Of a stretch of DNA of 64,000 nucleotides, positions 12,051-23,426 are shown piece by piece (the first letter of the stretch is position 1; each line of letters starts with the position of its first letter). Position numbers and translations under genes: made by a program. The DNA is from Corynespora cassiicola (Eukaryota > Ascomycota > Dothideomycetes > Pleosporales > Corynesporascaceae). The notes beneath the pieces were generated by a model. That model was given only the letters and a program-made list of their open reading frames with translations, searched no databases and was not told where the DNA came from. The stretch lies in contig JAEUWY010000021.1 in NCBI GenBank assembly GCA_022059125.1, positions 1 to 64,000 of the forward strand. The letters are read 5' to 3'.

Positions 12051-12878
12051 TCATCTCCGCCTAAAACACAGCGTAGCCACCTTGGCCCCCTCCTTGCCCC
12101 CAAACTTAAAACTCGGATACCTGACCGCCCCCTCGTACACCAATCCGCCTCCCTCAACCTCGAACCACCCCCTCAGCTCCTCGGCCGTCCAGTTGCAGCT
12201 CGTGATCAAAAACCGACCCGTCTTGCCTTTGACCAGCTTCTCCACGGCCTCGCGGTAGCCCTCGCAGATCCTGCGGCCCTGCGCGTCCGTCTCTTGCGAG
12301 AGGCAGATGGCGTCGAAGGTGCCCTTGTCGAGCACGACGTCGAAGCCCGCGCCGAGCCAGGGCCCCGGCTGTTGGGTCAGGATGTCCCATTCCTGGAAGG
12401 CGATTTCGGCGTAGGAAGTCTCTTTCTTCTCTTCCTCTTTGTCGTCGCCATCGATTTCTTCTTGCCGGCCTTCTGCCGGGGCAGACGAGGTTTTGGACGC
12501 GGCGATGGAACGGGCCAGCGCCACGCTCGCGGGGCTGTAGTCCACGCCCAGCATATCCCCCTCCCACCCATCTTCCCTCAGCGCAAACAACAAGTGTCCG
12601 TTCCCCGTGCCCAGGTCCAGGAAGCGCGTCGCCTTGCCCTCGTCCCCCTCTTCACCATCGTCGTCTTCCTTGCGCAAAGGCGCATCTACTTGTTCATCCT
12701 CGTCGCACAGGTCCTCGAGGAAGGAGAGCATGCGCTCCTCGGCGCCGGCGTCGGAGAACCAGACTGTGCCCTCGTCTTCGGGGTTGGAGGAGAAGTTGGA
12801 GAGCTCGGTTTCGTAGGCTGTGTCCCAGTAGGATTTTGTGCCGAGTTGGGAGGGGTCGAGGTGTGTGGGGTGGGACAT
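12051..12878 (-). CDS. EFM4: EFM4-like protein-lysine methyltransferase
   Basis: A single exon of 275 residues on the minus strand. The ATG at 12878 opens MSHPTHLDPSQLGTKSYWD, the characteristic N terminus of the Efm4/METTL10 family. The frame stays open upstream, but that part has no family resemblance. Motifs are FLDLGTGNGHLLFALR (SAM motif I), LGVDYSPASV, FQEWDIL, FDVVLDKGTFDAICLS (the DKGTFDA signature), and RFLITSCNWTAEELRGWF. The yeast enzyme dimethylates Lys316 of eEF1A. An acidic linker (about residues 68-90) and a second charged insert (about 155-175, with EEIDGDDKEEEKKE) enlarge it relative to yeast. It lies tail to tail with the EFM7-like gene, 122 bp apart, and both enzymes would act on eEF1A. 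Confidence 0.9.
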   Translation of the reverse strand: MSHPTHLDPSQLGTKSYWDTAYETELSNFSSNPEDEGTVWFSDAGAEERMLSFLEDLCDEDEQVDAPLRKEDDDGEEGDEGKATRFLDLGTGNGHLLFALREDGWEGDMLGVDYSPASVALARSIAASKTSSAPAEGRQEEIDGDDKEEEKKETSYAEIAFQEWDILTQQPGPWLGAGFDVVLDKGTFDAICLSQETDAQGRRICEGYREAVEKLVKGKTGRFLITSCNWTAEELRGWFEVEGGGLVYEGAVRYPSFKFGGKEGAKVATLCFRRR

Positions 12879-13359
12879 GGTTGCGGGGGTAGGCAAATAT
12901 GTGTGCAGATTTATTTTATATTTTGGTAGGGAGCAAGATGAAATACAAAGCCGTGCAAATGATCGCGTTGTGCAGGTCGTTTGTGTACGTGGGAGCAGTC
13001 TGCGCGGGGCGGCGCCGAGGGGGATCGGATGCCTCTGGTTATCGGACGGGGCTAGCAAAAAATTTGGGGATGGAGGGGGAGGGGTAAGCTTCGCGAGGCT
13101 CCGGCTCCAGCCACGGCGGATCTGATTGATTGACGGCCGCGTTCCTGGGCTAAGCTAAGCGAGCGAGTACGCGCATCGCAGCAGCGCCGCAAGTCTACAA
13201 TGATGACGTAGGAGGGGATCAGATGCTCCCAAACTAGCCTCAGTGTCCATCAAGATTGCGTGTGGTTGTCTTGCTTTCTCTCTCAAGTTCTCAGACCGTC
13301 TCGGAAACTCCAGAAGCTATATCAGCATTCTGTATCACCACCACCACAACACCACCAAC
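12879..13359. other. Divergent intergenic region
   Basis: About 480 bp between the EFM4-like gene (minus) and the small membrane protein (plus), so it must hold both promoters. A short (CCA)n run lies just before the start at 13360. Nothing else is evident. Confidence 0.5.
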
Positions 13360-13871
13360 ATGTCCGCCTCCACCCTCCTCCTGCTGTCCCAAACAGCCAT
13401 CACAGCCTACTCCCTCCACCTCTCCTACCAGAACATCACCCGCCTGCAGCAATACGAAGAAAAGAGCGAAAAGGCCGCCGAGTGGTCCGACACGGCCGCT
13501 GAGCGCCTGCACAAGACGCGCACCACGCAGACGGGTGCGACCGTCGCTGTATGTCTCCGCATCTCCTGTAGCGCAACCATACTGATGATCCATCTCCTCA
13601 GCAACTCGTCTCCCTCCTCTCCTCCATAACCCTCCTGGTCACCTCCAACCCACCCATCCTCCCCCCACCGGCCCTCGCCCTCCTAAACGCCGCCGCCACT
13701 GCCCTCTCCCGCCAACACATGGCCAACTTCTGGAACGACCGAAACCAGACCCAGGTCCCCTTCATGACGCAGTTCAATGAGGCCATCAAGGGCAGTGAGA
13801 CGGTAGTTGGGATGCTGAGTGTCAGCGCCGTCGTGTGGGGCGTTATCGGCGTGGTGTCGTTGGTCTTTTAG
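13360..13871 (+). CDS. Small hypothetical membrane protein
   Basis: Two exons, 13360-13548 and 13602-13871, with a 53-nt intron in phase 0 give 152 residues. The start ATG opens MSASTLLLLSQTAITAYSLH. Three hydrophobic segments are visible: the N terminus, a middle one (QLVSLLSSITLLVTSNPPIL) and a C-terminal one (GMLSVSAVVWGVIGVVSLVF). Between the first two is a charged helical stretch with RLQQYEEKSEKAAEWSD. A membrane-anchored protein of the ER or mitochondria would fit, but I do not recognise the family. The clean intron and continuous frame make a real gene likely. Confidence 0.7.
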
Positions 13872-14036
13872 GAGTTTAGAAAAAGAATGGGTGAGGGGGC
13901 GGGCGATCAGGCGACAAACAAAAAAGGGAGAAGAGAAGTACAGAATCTATTCAGGTATCCAAAAACATAGAATATCTAAACACACTTCATATATTAGTAA
14001 ATTGCTCTTCGGCATGAGATTGGGTATCGTGCTCTA

Positions 14037-16089
14037 TCATGAGTTCATTGCTTCAAATTCCCGCACCACGCGCAGGCTCTCGGCCTCGCTGACCCACTCC
14101 TCGATGAGCGCGCCCGTGTCACCCACCAGCTTCTCGTACGTCTCACTCGCAAAGAAGAGCGTCGTGTGCGCCGTGACTTCGTCGACGCCGTCCATGAAGA
14201 CTTGGACCCACGTTGGGTCCCTGTTTCCGTACGCGTCCTTGGGGGGCAGCATGCAAAACTTTTTGAGCTTCTTCTTGGCCGGCGGAGCAGCCTCTGGATC
14301 CGGCGTCGTAATGTCAGTGTCGTTGGTGTTCATGGTCGAGAGACTGACGGTCGAGTCGGTCATGGAAGCTTGGTCTTCGGGATTTGCCTGGTTCATGATG
14401 GCGCTGCGCGAAAAGTCGTAGTTGCCATACGGGCTGCGGCCAGTCTGAGTATGAGAGCTACTAGCGCCCAGATGCATGGCTCCGAGGCCCTCGTTGAGAT
14501 GGTCGGGTCCCTGACTGCGGCCGCGCTTTACCCCATTCACCTCCCCATCTGAACCGCTGCTCTCCCTTTCCTTCTCCCTCTCCATATCTCCCTCGGAGCT
14601 GCTGTTTTTCTCCTCTTCCCTGTTTGCGCTCGCACCCTCCTTTTGCTGTTGCTTCTCCCATTTCTCTTGTATCTTGGTGCGCTCCTTGATGACCTTGTTG
14701 CGCGCCTTGACAGCCCGCTGGTACTCCTTCAAGGCGCGGTCATGCTCCTTCTCGGCAGCCTTGCGCTCGGCCTTGTCGGCATACTGGGCAATGTCGACAA
14801 AAGGCGGTTCCTGGGGAATGGGGGGTATCTCGGGCAAACTCGGTCCAGATGCAACCGGTGGCGCTTCGGTGGCTGATGCGATGCTCTGGATGGGTGCCTC
14901 TGCGGCTGGGCTAGCCGCTGACAGTGGTTCTTGCGGGCTTACAGGTACGAGGTCTTGTCCGCGCTGCTCTTGGACCGAGATGCGCGGACTGAGGGCAGGC
15001 TCGGTGGTCTGCAGGGTTAGTTGCGATCCAGACCCAAGCGCACTGCTATTGCTATCAGTGTGTTGCAGCGGCCTACAGGCCGGGCGCGACGGCGAGGGCG
15101 ACTTTGGCGACTTTGGCTTCTTTGGTCTGCCTGTGCTAACCGTGTAGTAATTTACGAAGCGTATCCGCGGTGGGGACCGGACGTCCGGGTTAGCCGACTG
15201 CCGCGTTCGCTCGTCGTCCACCTCCAAGGCGCGTATCCGCGCATATCGTTCTTTGAGCGTGCGGTAGTCTGCCATGGCGCCGCCAAACTCGAGGTGGGAC
15301 TTGACGAGGCCCTTGGAGGCCTCGATCAGCCCATTCGAGTGCTTGTTAATAAAGTGCAGCGTATTCTCCCAGCCCTTCCGGACGGGGAGATGGACATCAT
15401 TGTGGAAAGAGGGATTGTAGTTGGGATCGGTTGGCTTGGGGTTGAACAGGGTGTTCATCCTGCTCAGTCGTGTTCCGGGTCCAGACTCGCCGAAGGATTG
15501 CTCCTCGGGTGTCGGCCACGGCTTGAAGATGCTCCCCAGGCCAGCCTTGATAATGCCCGGGTGCATGCCAACGAAGGGTACGTCAAAGTTGACGACTCCA
15601 ATAATGTGATGGCGGCACAACAGGGCAATTTCGGCAGCCAGCAAGCCGCCCATGGAGTGGCCCAGCAGCATCACGTCCGTCTGTGGGTCCTCGTGCGGCG
15701 TGAGCCTGGCGCTGGTTAGTACGCGGATTGCTAGTGCGACTCGACGCCTACGTGTGCTGCCATTACCATTTGGAAAACTCGTCTCGGGCAACCTCGAGGG
15801 CGTAGCGAGAGCGGTACTTGGGGTAGATCTTGGTGTGGACCACGTGTGAGTCGGAGAGTGTGATGGACACGAGGTTGTGGACGTGCGCTGGGAAGCTCCG
15901 GAAGCTGGTCTCGTCGCCCATGAAGCCGTGGATGTAGACGAGCAGCAGGCGGCGGCGGCCCGTGTCGGGCAGGGCGGGGTCCGGGACCAGCGACTGCTGC
16001 GACGACGAGCGCGGGTCCTTGGAGCTCATGGCGGCGAGGCCAGGGTCTGGCATCTCGGAGTAGGGCGGGGGCGCATCTCTTGAAGACAT
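14037..16089 (-). CDS. DUF676-type alpha/beta-hydrolase (putative lipase)
   Basis: Two exons, 16089-15767 and 15711-14037, joined by a 55-nt intron give 665 residues. The start is MSSRDAPPPYSEMPD at 16089. An upstream in-frame ATG at 16185 would add 32 proline-rich residues. The fold is read from RRLLLVYIHGFMGDETSF (oxyanion-hole HGF), then the nucleophile elbow LLGHSMGG (about residues 123-130, Ser127), then VVNFDVPFVGMHPGI. Fungal DUF676 proteins are putative serine esterases or lipases with unknown substrates. The C-terminal half is long and disordered: a proline/serine-rich stretch, then a K/E/R-rich probable coiled coil (about 415-470), ending in a short conserved domain with KDAYGNRDPTWVQVFMDGVD. 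It diverges from the serine-rich membrane protein at 18366. Confidence 0.85.
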
Positions 16090-18365
16090 GATATCGCTGG
16101 ACGGGCGCGGGGGGAGAGGAGGGGGGCGTGCACCGCCATGTTGATGTGAGGCTGTTGGGTCTGGGTCTAGGGCCGGCGACGTCATACTCTGGGCGCAGCG
16201 ACAGCCCGGCGGCCAGCGAGGGCCTGGCAGTGCGAGGGGGGAGCTGGAGCTGGCGGGCGCTGTAGCAAAACTACCACATGGGGCAATCGAGTCGACAGGT
16301 GATGGGCATGCACGCAGTAGGGCGTCGGGTGGGAGGGGGGACAATTGGACTGTGGCGTGCGGTGCAGCGCGGTGCGGTGCGATCTGAGGTGGGGTCGGGC
16401 GTGCAGGACCGACCTTGGTGTTAGTCTGGGCGTGGCTGCGTAGGCGCGTGCAGAGCAAGCCGTGCAGCGAGGGCGAGGGCGAGGCTACCCGGGCGGGCTA
16501 TATATTCTTCTCTCATGGCGATGCTGGCTGGGCAGAGGCCTCATGGCAGAGCGCCGGCCGTACCCATTCGTGCCGACTCTGCCTCTCTCCAGAGCTGGTG
16601 GGCAGGCGCAGGCGGGCAGGCGCAGGCGGGCAGGCGAGGCTGGACAGACACGTGACGGGGCGTGCGGCGGGGCTCCTGCTATTCTGGGCAGGCCGGCGGT
16701 GGGCCCGCTTCTGGAAAAGCTTGGCTCGCATACACAGCAGGTTCGTGAGTATTGAGTGGCACAAGCCGCCCGCTGGTAAATTGCCCGCCCATCAATCACC
16801 GAGAGCGGCGCGTCGAGGCTGGCCGCGCCCTGGATGCGGAATAGGGGCGCGACGACGATGGCCAGAACGGGCAGTCCTGCCACCAGCCTCCGCGGGCGGC
16901 ATGGGCGACATGGACGACATGGACGGCATGAGCAGCGCCCGGCGAGTCGTGCTGGGACGAGACGAGGTGTCAGGGCCGGCGAGGCGCTGCAGGGTGGCAG
17001 CACGCCGGGCGGGAGAGGCACCAAACGAGGGCCACTAGGCCGCGTCGGGCGCACCCAGGAGCGCAAACTCGCCGACAGGCCTGCCGCTGCCCCAGGACTT
17101 GCTCAGGCTTGCAGAGGCTTGGGGGCGCGCTGGCTCGCTGGCTTGCTGGCTCGCTGCCCGCAGGCCTTGACCCTCTTCCACCCTCCAAACGAAACGAAAC
17201 AAAAAGGCGTGCGGGAGCCGGCCCCTCCCCCGAGCCAGCCCCAGCCCCAGCTCCCAGCTCCCAGCTCCCAGCACACATTCCTCAGTCCCGCGTCGCAATC
17301 TCAACGTCCCGCGACCCATCGAGACCATCGGCCGCCGTCGTCATCGCACAAATATAAATAGGCCCGTGTGCCTTTAGACGAAATTGGAGCCCCAGGGTCA
17401 GTCGCGCCTGCGAGCCCCCATTGGCTGCGCGCCGCTCCCCAACCGTCGGGGGCCCTTTGCGCAGACGACAAGCCCCGTGGTCCACCAAGTGGGCCAGCAG
17501 GAGGGCCAGCAGGAGGCCAGCCCTTTTGCTTCTCCTGCCCTGCGCTGCCGTGCTGCTGCTGCTACTGCCGCTGCCGCCGCCGCCGCCGCCGCTGCTGCTG
17601 CTTTCCCTCCCGCGACAATCACCTCGAGCAGCCCAGCGCTGTCCGCTCTGGAGAGGAGGAGAGAGAGAGATTCTGGCCCCGCCGCGACGAGTCGCCCCCG
17701 CCCGCAGCCCACGTCCGCTGTCCGCTGTCCGCCAGCCCGCCGCCCGCCCCCAGACTGTCGCCGTGGGCGGTACCACCGACGACGCTTGACGCTTGCTTGA
17801 CGCTTAATCCCCGACCGTTGGTAGCACCACCACCCACCGCGCTCCACGCACCTCGCCCACAACACCACCGCCCGGCCTGCGATAAAAAGCGCCTGGCCGC
17901 CTGCCCGCGTCTTGCCCTGCGACGTCGCTGCCGTGCCGACTCGCCCCCCCGTGCTCCTCCCCCCATCGAATGCTGGTCCAGTGACCGCTTCCAGGTGTGT
18001 ATATACACGCCCGTTGCGACTTCAACCGTGGCGGATGCGATTGGAGTGCCGCCTGCTGATCGCTGACCAGACCGCTCCTTCCTTCAACTGCCATTGCCTG
18101 GCGTCCATTCGTTTCCCACACTCCCTCACCAGCCCTTCGCCTTCGCAGCAGCGCCTAATCCATTGACTGGACACTACCCGGCCCAAGTTCCGACGTCCGC
18201 TCCTTTGCATCCCTCGCCTTCGACCACCAGTCGCCCAACTCGCTACACTCGCTACACTCGCTCCACCCCGTAGAACACATGCCACGCCGACCTGCTCGTT
18301 TTGCCACGCCACCTTTGGGTGCTTCACCTGCGCGCCAGTAGCCCGACCCGCCGTGCGAACACCCC
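16090..18365. other. GC-rich divergent intergenic region
   Basis: About 2.3 kb between two divergently transcribed genes, rich in C and G with many simple runs. Frames of up to 232 codons exist on several strands at once, are proline/arginine/alanine-rich and overlap each other, so I judge them composition artefacts. The last 500 bases probably form a long 5' leader of the gene at 18366, whose ATG is preceded by an in-frame TAG 27 nt upstream. Confidence 0.55.
17550..17602. repeat. (GCT/GCC)n trinucleotide tract
   Basis: A run of GCTGCTGCTGCTACTGCC followed by consecutive GCC units and again GCT units, within non-coding DNA between divergent genes. It creates artificial poly-Ala or poly-Leu frames. 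Confidence 0.85.
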
Positions 18366-20050
18366 ATGGATCCTACCCGACCGCCATCCCGAGTTTCTAG
18401 AGTCGACTTGCGCTATCGCCACCGGGCCCAGGAGGTTTCGCCCATCATCACCGAGGACGCCGTGCAGGATCAGGACGCACCAGGATTCACTGAGAAAGAG
18501 GAGGAATCGTCGCGTGACGAAGTGGACGAACCGTTGTTGATCCGAGAGCTAAAGGGCCGATCAGTCATGGGAAGGGCCCATCGCATGTTCCATCGGCGCG
18601 CCGCCGCGTCGGATGGCAACACCCTCACCGTCAACGTCGAGGTCGTCGCAACACTCGATGCGAGCGGAAACGTCGTCGCCAAGGAGACCGTCACACCTGC
18701 CATCCCGACCGTGCCCGCCGTGCCCACGGCTGCGGTGCCATCCGTCCCCGCCGTACCGCCGTTTCCTAGCGACTTGACTGTCCCAGCATACCCATGGCCA
18801 TCGGGCGTTCCCACGGTACAGGATGCTGTCACATCGACGCCGCTCTCGCTCTCGTCTCTCTTGCCAACGACGACGCCCGAGTCCATCATTCCCGGCCTGA
18901 CTACTGCCTTGCCCTCGAGCTTGGGATTCAATTCTACCTCAACACTACCCAGTCAGTACATTGAGGATTCCCCCTCCCTCTTCACACATCTAACCCCCCA
19001 ATAGGTACCATATCATCATCATCATCATCATCATCCTTCTTCTCATCACTAAACAGCACATCCACAAGATCGTCGACATCATCGTCATCATCATCAACCG
19101 CTTCACCATCGTCCTCGCGGTCATCTACCTCTTCAGCTCTGTCCACCACTTCTTCAACGACCACTTCGGCATCATCGACCGCAGTGTCTTCGCGCCCAGC
19201 CTCCAGCTCTGCTACAGGATCTGGCTTCGGAGGCGCTGGCGGTCCAGCAAACACAGCTTCGCCTCCTACGGCCACTGATGTGGTGGGTACTTCCAATGCT
19301 GATGATGACGGAGGCACTGCACTTGGCACTCCAAAGATTGTGGGGAGTGTCTTTGGAAGTTTGGCAGGTGCTGCTCTAATTCTCGCCTTGATGCTTTTCT
19401 TGATCAAGAGACACAAGCGCAAGCAACGAGGCGGAGCCCTTCAACTCGGAGACGAAGACAACACCAACACCGCCGCTGCCGCTGCCGCTGCTGCGAGCTC
19501 CGGAGAGCGACAAATGACCCAGCCTGCGGCGACGAGGAGCCCCGTCGTGCCATCGTTCCTCAACAGGTTCTCTGGAGCATCGCGATCTACCGTCGACACC
19601 AACACTACCGGCGAGCGCAGCTTCCAGAGGATATCCGGGCGTAAGCTGCCCTCTGCGTTCAGTGAAGGCATGACTTCAGAGCAATTCGCCCGCGGGGAAG
19701 CAACATTGTCAGGCTCTTCGTTTTATCACGACGACAAGGGATTCTACGGAGGTCCTGGCGTGACGCCTGGTGTGACTCCCGGTATCATTCCTAAGGAGAT
19801 TGACAAAGAGACATCTCCTTCATCGGGCGACATGGGCACAGTAGAGCGTGTCATGCCAAGTCCAGCTCGGACTCCAGTCATTCGCCATCCAGATGAAGGG
19901 CCCCCTCCTTTCGGCCAGAGCCGCAACGGCGGGGGTACGCTGAGCCCACCCCTCAGCCCCAACCCCGACTTCCCACCGCGAGGATCCCTTGGCCGAAGTC
20001 ACCCATCACACGATGGCTCTCGAAGCTCTCGCTTCACGGAAAACGTCTGA
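18366..20050 (+). CDS. Serine/threonine-rich single-pass membrane protein
   Basis: Two exons, 18366-18951 and 19005-20050, with a 53-nt intron give 543 residues. Residues 1-85 are charged. Residues about 105-195 are P/V/T-rich with tandem PTVPAVP-like units. Exon 2 opens with a poly-serine run and continues as a mucin-like Ser/Thr domain to about residue 260. One transmembrane helix (IVGSVFGSLAGAALILALML, about 307-327) is followed by a basic stop-transfer KRHKRKQRGG, so the C terminus should be cytosolic. The tail has PGVTPGVTPGI repeats. The layout recalls fungal cell-wall stress sensors (Mid2/Wsc-like). However, there is no cysteine-rich WSC domain and, from this start, no N-terminal signal peptide. 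Either an upstream exon is missed or the helix acts as a reverse signal anchor. Confidence 0.75.
19012..19034. repeat. (TCA)n microsatellite in coding sequence
   Basis: Seven consecutive TCA codons immediately after the splice acceptor of the serine-rich membrane protein gene, encoding poly-serine. It is likely to vary in length between strains in frame. Confidence 0.8.
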
Positions 20051-22430
20051 CGATCTACCTCCTTCCCTGTACTTCTAGTCTGTCTTTTCCGCATCGCCTT
20101 TTTTATGAGATGCATGCACGTGCATAGAGATTCCGGCATTTTTCCATCCTGTTTCTACTAAACTACCGTCATCCTCATCCACATCAACACCGATATCCGT
20201 CCAACGGTTCATCCGGCCGTTTTTGTATACCCAAGATCCCGGCATGGGCACTTGAGCCGTCCAGCCAGTCATCTTCGGCTTGTCGCACGTCTACACGCTG
20301 CGAACAAGTCTCATACCAACTACCGCCATTCCTATGCGTACACTAAGGCTCACCCTCTCACTCAATACTCTCATTAATCCCACCGACGACCGCATACGGC
20401 GGCCGCTGAGCCGAAACAACCACAACTTAATGTCTTGTGTCTCCAGTATTGTCCTGTCTCTGTAACTTTTTCTTTCTTTTTTCTTTCTTTCACTCTTCAT
20501 TTCTCGACACCCACCTTTTTTCGATTCGAATACGATTCGCTTCTTTTCGGCACGCCAGACTGTTTTGATGCGTGTTTCATACCCCCCGGGGCTCCGCTTG
20601 TTTCCCGTTCTTCATTGAACCGTGGAAATGCTACCCCCGTGTTTTTATGTCGGTGATTTGGCGGTCGATGCCCACCGTGCCCTCGCCTTTATTGAGGGAC
20701 GGCTGCTCCCGCCCACTTTTCAGGATTTTTTGTGTAAAGTTGGAGGAATGGAAAAAAAGGAGGGGGTTGTATATACCTTTTTTTCTTGTTCACCTCTTTG
20801 TTCTTTTTTGGAAATGGAGGGAGGGGAAATCCGTGCTCGTGGCGTGGGGCTGTCAGCGAGGTAACACAGAAGAGGAGAAGAGAGTGTCCTGTTGATGGTG
20901 GCGCACGTGCGTGGGTGCGAGGGTTATGCTTGAATGTCTATGGGAATTGTTTTTGGGGGGGCTCTGGGTCTCTTTTAGGGGAGAGGGGGGGAAGGGGGAA
21001 GTGTGGGGATGATGTTATGAAGAAAGAAGAGGGCAGAGGTGAAATGGTGAATGGGAGTTGTAGTCTTAATGTCAAAAAGTTCTTCTCATCATTTTGTTGT
21101 GCGTTTGGTCCATGGTGCACTATTTCTGAGTGTGGTTTGCGGGCCATGGGACGATGCCTCTTTTGTGGATTGGATTTGTGTGCCTTGATTGTGACGGGCT
21201 TCCTCTCTCTCCCTCGAGAGGGCAGTACGTGCTAGAAAACAAGATTGGAATTGCGGTTTGCTGTGGTTTGAAGAGACGTGTCAGTTGTCGGATGATGTGT
21301 TCGAGCGGATACTTGGCAATTAGACGGGGAGACTCTACCTCGACGTCTTTGACGGATTTTTTTTTCCTTTTTGTCAAATGCATCTCGACCATGGCGATTG
21401 GTGGATGGATATAGTTGGGGAAGCGTTGCTCACCAAAAACACCATATTCTTCATCATTCCTCCTCATCGTGGGATGAGATGGAGACATGGGATGCCAAGG
21501 GAAAAGTTCCTAAAAGAAAAGGCAGCTTCTTGATGGTCTTTGTGCTTGAGATTCTGCCTCGATCAATACTATGGCAGTTTTTGGGTTCTGTTTGTTCTCA
21601 AGACTTGGAGATGGAGATGGGGGGTTAAGGTGTGCGGATTGGCGGGGTACGTGAGGTAGGAAGTATGTAGGTGGCCTTGCCCTGTTGCTCATTCTACGGT
21701 GGTGACTTTCTTGGACGCCGAATACTGCGCTTGGAAGTGGAACTGTAGAATGAAATTGCAGTGGGAGAGACCGAGTACACCGGTTGGGGGTTGGCGGTTA
21801 CTAGGAGTGCGGAATGTGGAGTTTAAGATTGAGTTACTTTGACGGGAGTCTGGGGGTAAAATTAAAGATTCCAACACTTTGCCGAAGTTTGAGCTTTATC
21901 GTGCAAGGGGAAATGAAGTCTTTGATAGAGAAAAGGGGTGGTCAGGGAGGTCTTTATGGGAGGGCCCACGCCGACAGCCAGGTTCGAGAATGCAGTGCGT
22001 CCGTACGGTGGCGTTGCCATCACAGTGCTCTTCTGTACTACCAATTGCACTTTATTTCATTTCTAGAAGTTTGGAGAATCGCGGGAAGGCGGTTCTCATG
22101 AGCCTTCTGTCGGTGGCGCGGATGGGAAATTGGCAAAGCACGTACCTACAGCGACGTCGCGACTGAAGATTTTGGAAGCAGATCTGTGACTCTAGACTGA
22201 ACAGCTTTCATAAGAAGACTCCATGCACACAAATAATGTTTAGTATCACGTTTATCTCCCTCTCTTTTTCATCTTCCAGATTCTTGAAGACTTGCCGTCC
22301 GACTACTATGTAGCTGCAACACCAATCTCCAGTGTCCACCTGACCTGCAAGCCACGCCCAACCACGCCTTAACCCACCCATTGTTTGTCACCGCTCATCC
22401 AACCTTAGTTGTCGTTGTCCCCAACGAAAC
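20051..22430. other. Gene-poor region
   Basis: About 2.4 kb downstream of the serine-rich membrane protein gene. It contains T-rich tracts (20460-20520), G-rich tracts (20950-21000) and only short overlapping frames. I find no coding signal, tRNA or repeat. The first few hundred bases are presumably 3' untranslated sequence. Confidence 0.5.
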
Positions 22431-22515
22431 CGATGTCTCATGGTCGATACAGGGTTATTTCCAGGCTTATCATTCCTCGATGCGCTTACCCAACTGAAAC
22501 AAAGCAACGACGCTC

Positions 22516-22722
22516 ATGCTTCTCCAGAACGTCTGCACGGATTTGAAAGAGCCTAGAGATGGGGTTTTCAAGATCTATTCCTTGGTGCGGCTCGTGGACT
22601 TGGCCTACGCTGCCGGTTCGACTGATGGGCGGGAAGATCTGATCAATCATCTGATGCAGATCCAGCAGCAGCAGCAGCAGGACCAGCAGGAGGCCCAGCA
22701 ACACCAGCAGCATCAGCAGTAG
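22516..22722 (+). CDS. Small family member D, probably partial
   Basis: A 68-codon frame starting at an ATG and ending in a glutamine-rich tail. Its middle, with LVRLVDLAYAAGSTDGREDL followed by INHLM, resembles the C-terminal module of the genes at 24303 (FYLLGTWDGREHIVNKVEAF) and 26141 (SLSLFVIHGLVEEGSDEEEN). It is shorter than the others. A second frame, starting at the ATG at 22440 and closed by a stop at 22551-22553, reads plausibly as its N terminus (LDALTQLKQSNDAHASPERL) but in a different phase. The locus may therefore be frameshifted or have an unrecognised intron. No TATA element is obvious upstream. I do not know its function. Confidence 0.4.
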   Translation: MLLQNVCTDLKEPRDGVFKIYSLVRLVDLAYAAGSTDGREDLINHLMQIQQQQQQDQQEAQQHQQHQQ

Positions 22723-23281
22723 CAGTTTCTATGTGTACCTTTGGGTATTTTTTCATGTCACAGATACCATGGAGGGGCTGAAGGAATCATAATGGAGACG
22801 GCAAGCGAGATGGAGTGATGGAAGAATGCGGGCCACTCTTATTCCATCCCGTCAATGTTTTGAGTGTTTTTACTTCCTTATTCTCCGCTGTGGTTTTTAA
22901 TATGCACATCAGTCTCTTTAATTCGGATTAAAAATCTCTTGAGTTTCAAGAATCTGATCAATAGTGGCAAAATACGTGAGGTGTATGACTTGGTGATGTT
23001 GTGACTCTAATAGCATTGATGATTCATAAAAGCGCCGGGTCCACCATCCCAATTTTTCCATTCCATCTGAAATTTCATCTTTAGACATCCGGGCTTGTGG
23101 GGAACGACATAGCGGTGGGTTATCCAAGCTGTGGGCCAATACTCGGTGACAAGGTCGCACCATTCCGCTTGGACCATTTCTCGCCTACGCTATATTTGAT
23201 AATACCACTCGCTATGGTTTTTCTTCTAGGAAAGAGTCATAATAAAGACGATATTCTATGCGGCATAGCGGCGTGGATCCA

Positions 23282-23303
23282 TGACTCATGAGCTGTATAA
23301 AAG
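23282..23303 (+). promoter_or_regulatory. TGACTCA site and TATAAAAG box, pseudogene E promoter
   Basis: TGACTCA at 23282-23288 lies within a near-palindrome (CATGACTCATG). It is followed 14 bp later by TATAAAAG at 23296-23303, about 131 bp before the ATG at 23427. TGACTCA is the bZIP (Gcn4/CpcA, AP-1-like) binding sequence. The same elements occur at the neighbouring family genes. Confidence 0.6.
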
Positions 23304-23426
23304 GGCGGCCGCGACCTCAACATGAGGCGTACAACAAATATCCTACACTCGACTTTCGGGATACATTTTCAAACAACTTTCCATTTTTGAACTTCCAGAA
23401 TCTATTCATTGACCTCTTTGAATACG

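Noticed and set aside
17368..18066. 232-codon plus-strand frame and its overlaps upstream of the serine-rich gene
   Set aside because: Cys/Pro/Arg-rich frames generated by (GCC)n and CGC-rich DNA. They differ in all phases and have no domain.
22918..23163. 81-codon minus-strand frame (inner start at 23088, MSKDEISDGMEKLGWW) between family members D and E
   Set aside because: It reads somewhat protein-like, but I could not align it to the family module, and the opposite strand is equally open. Left out for lack of support.
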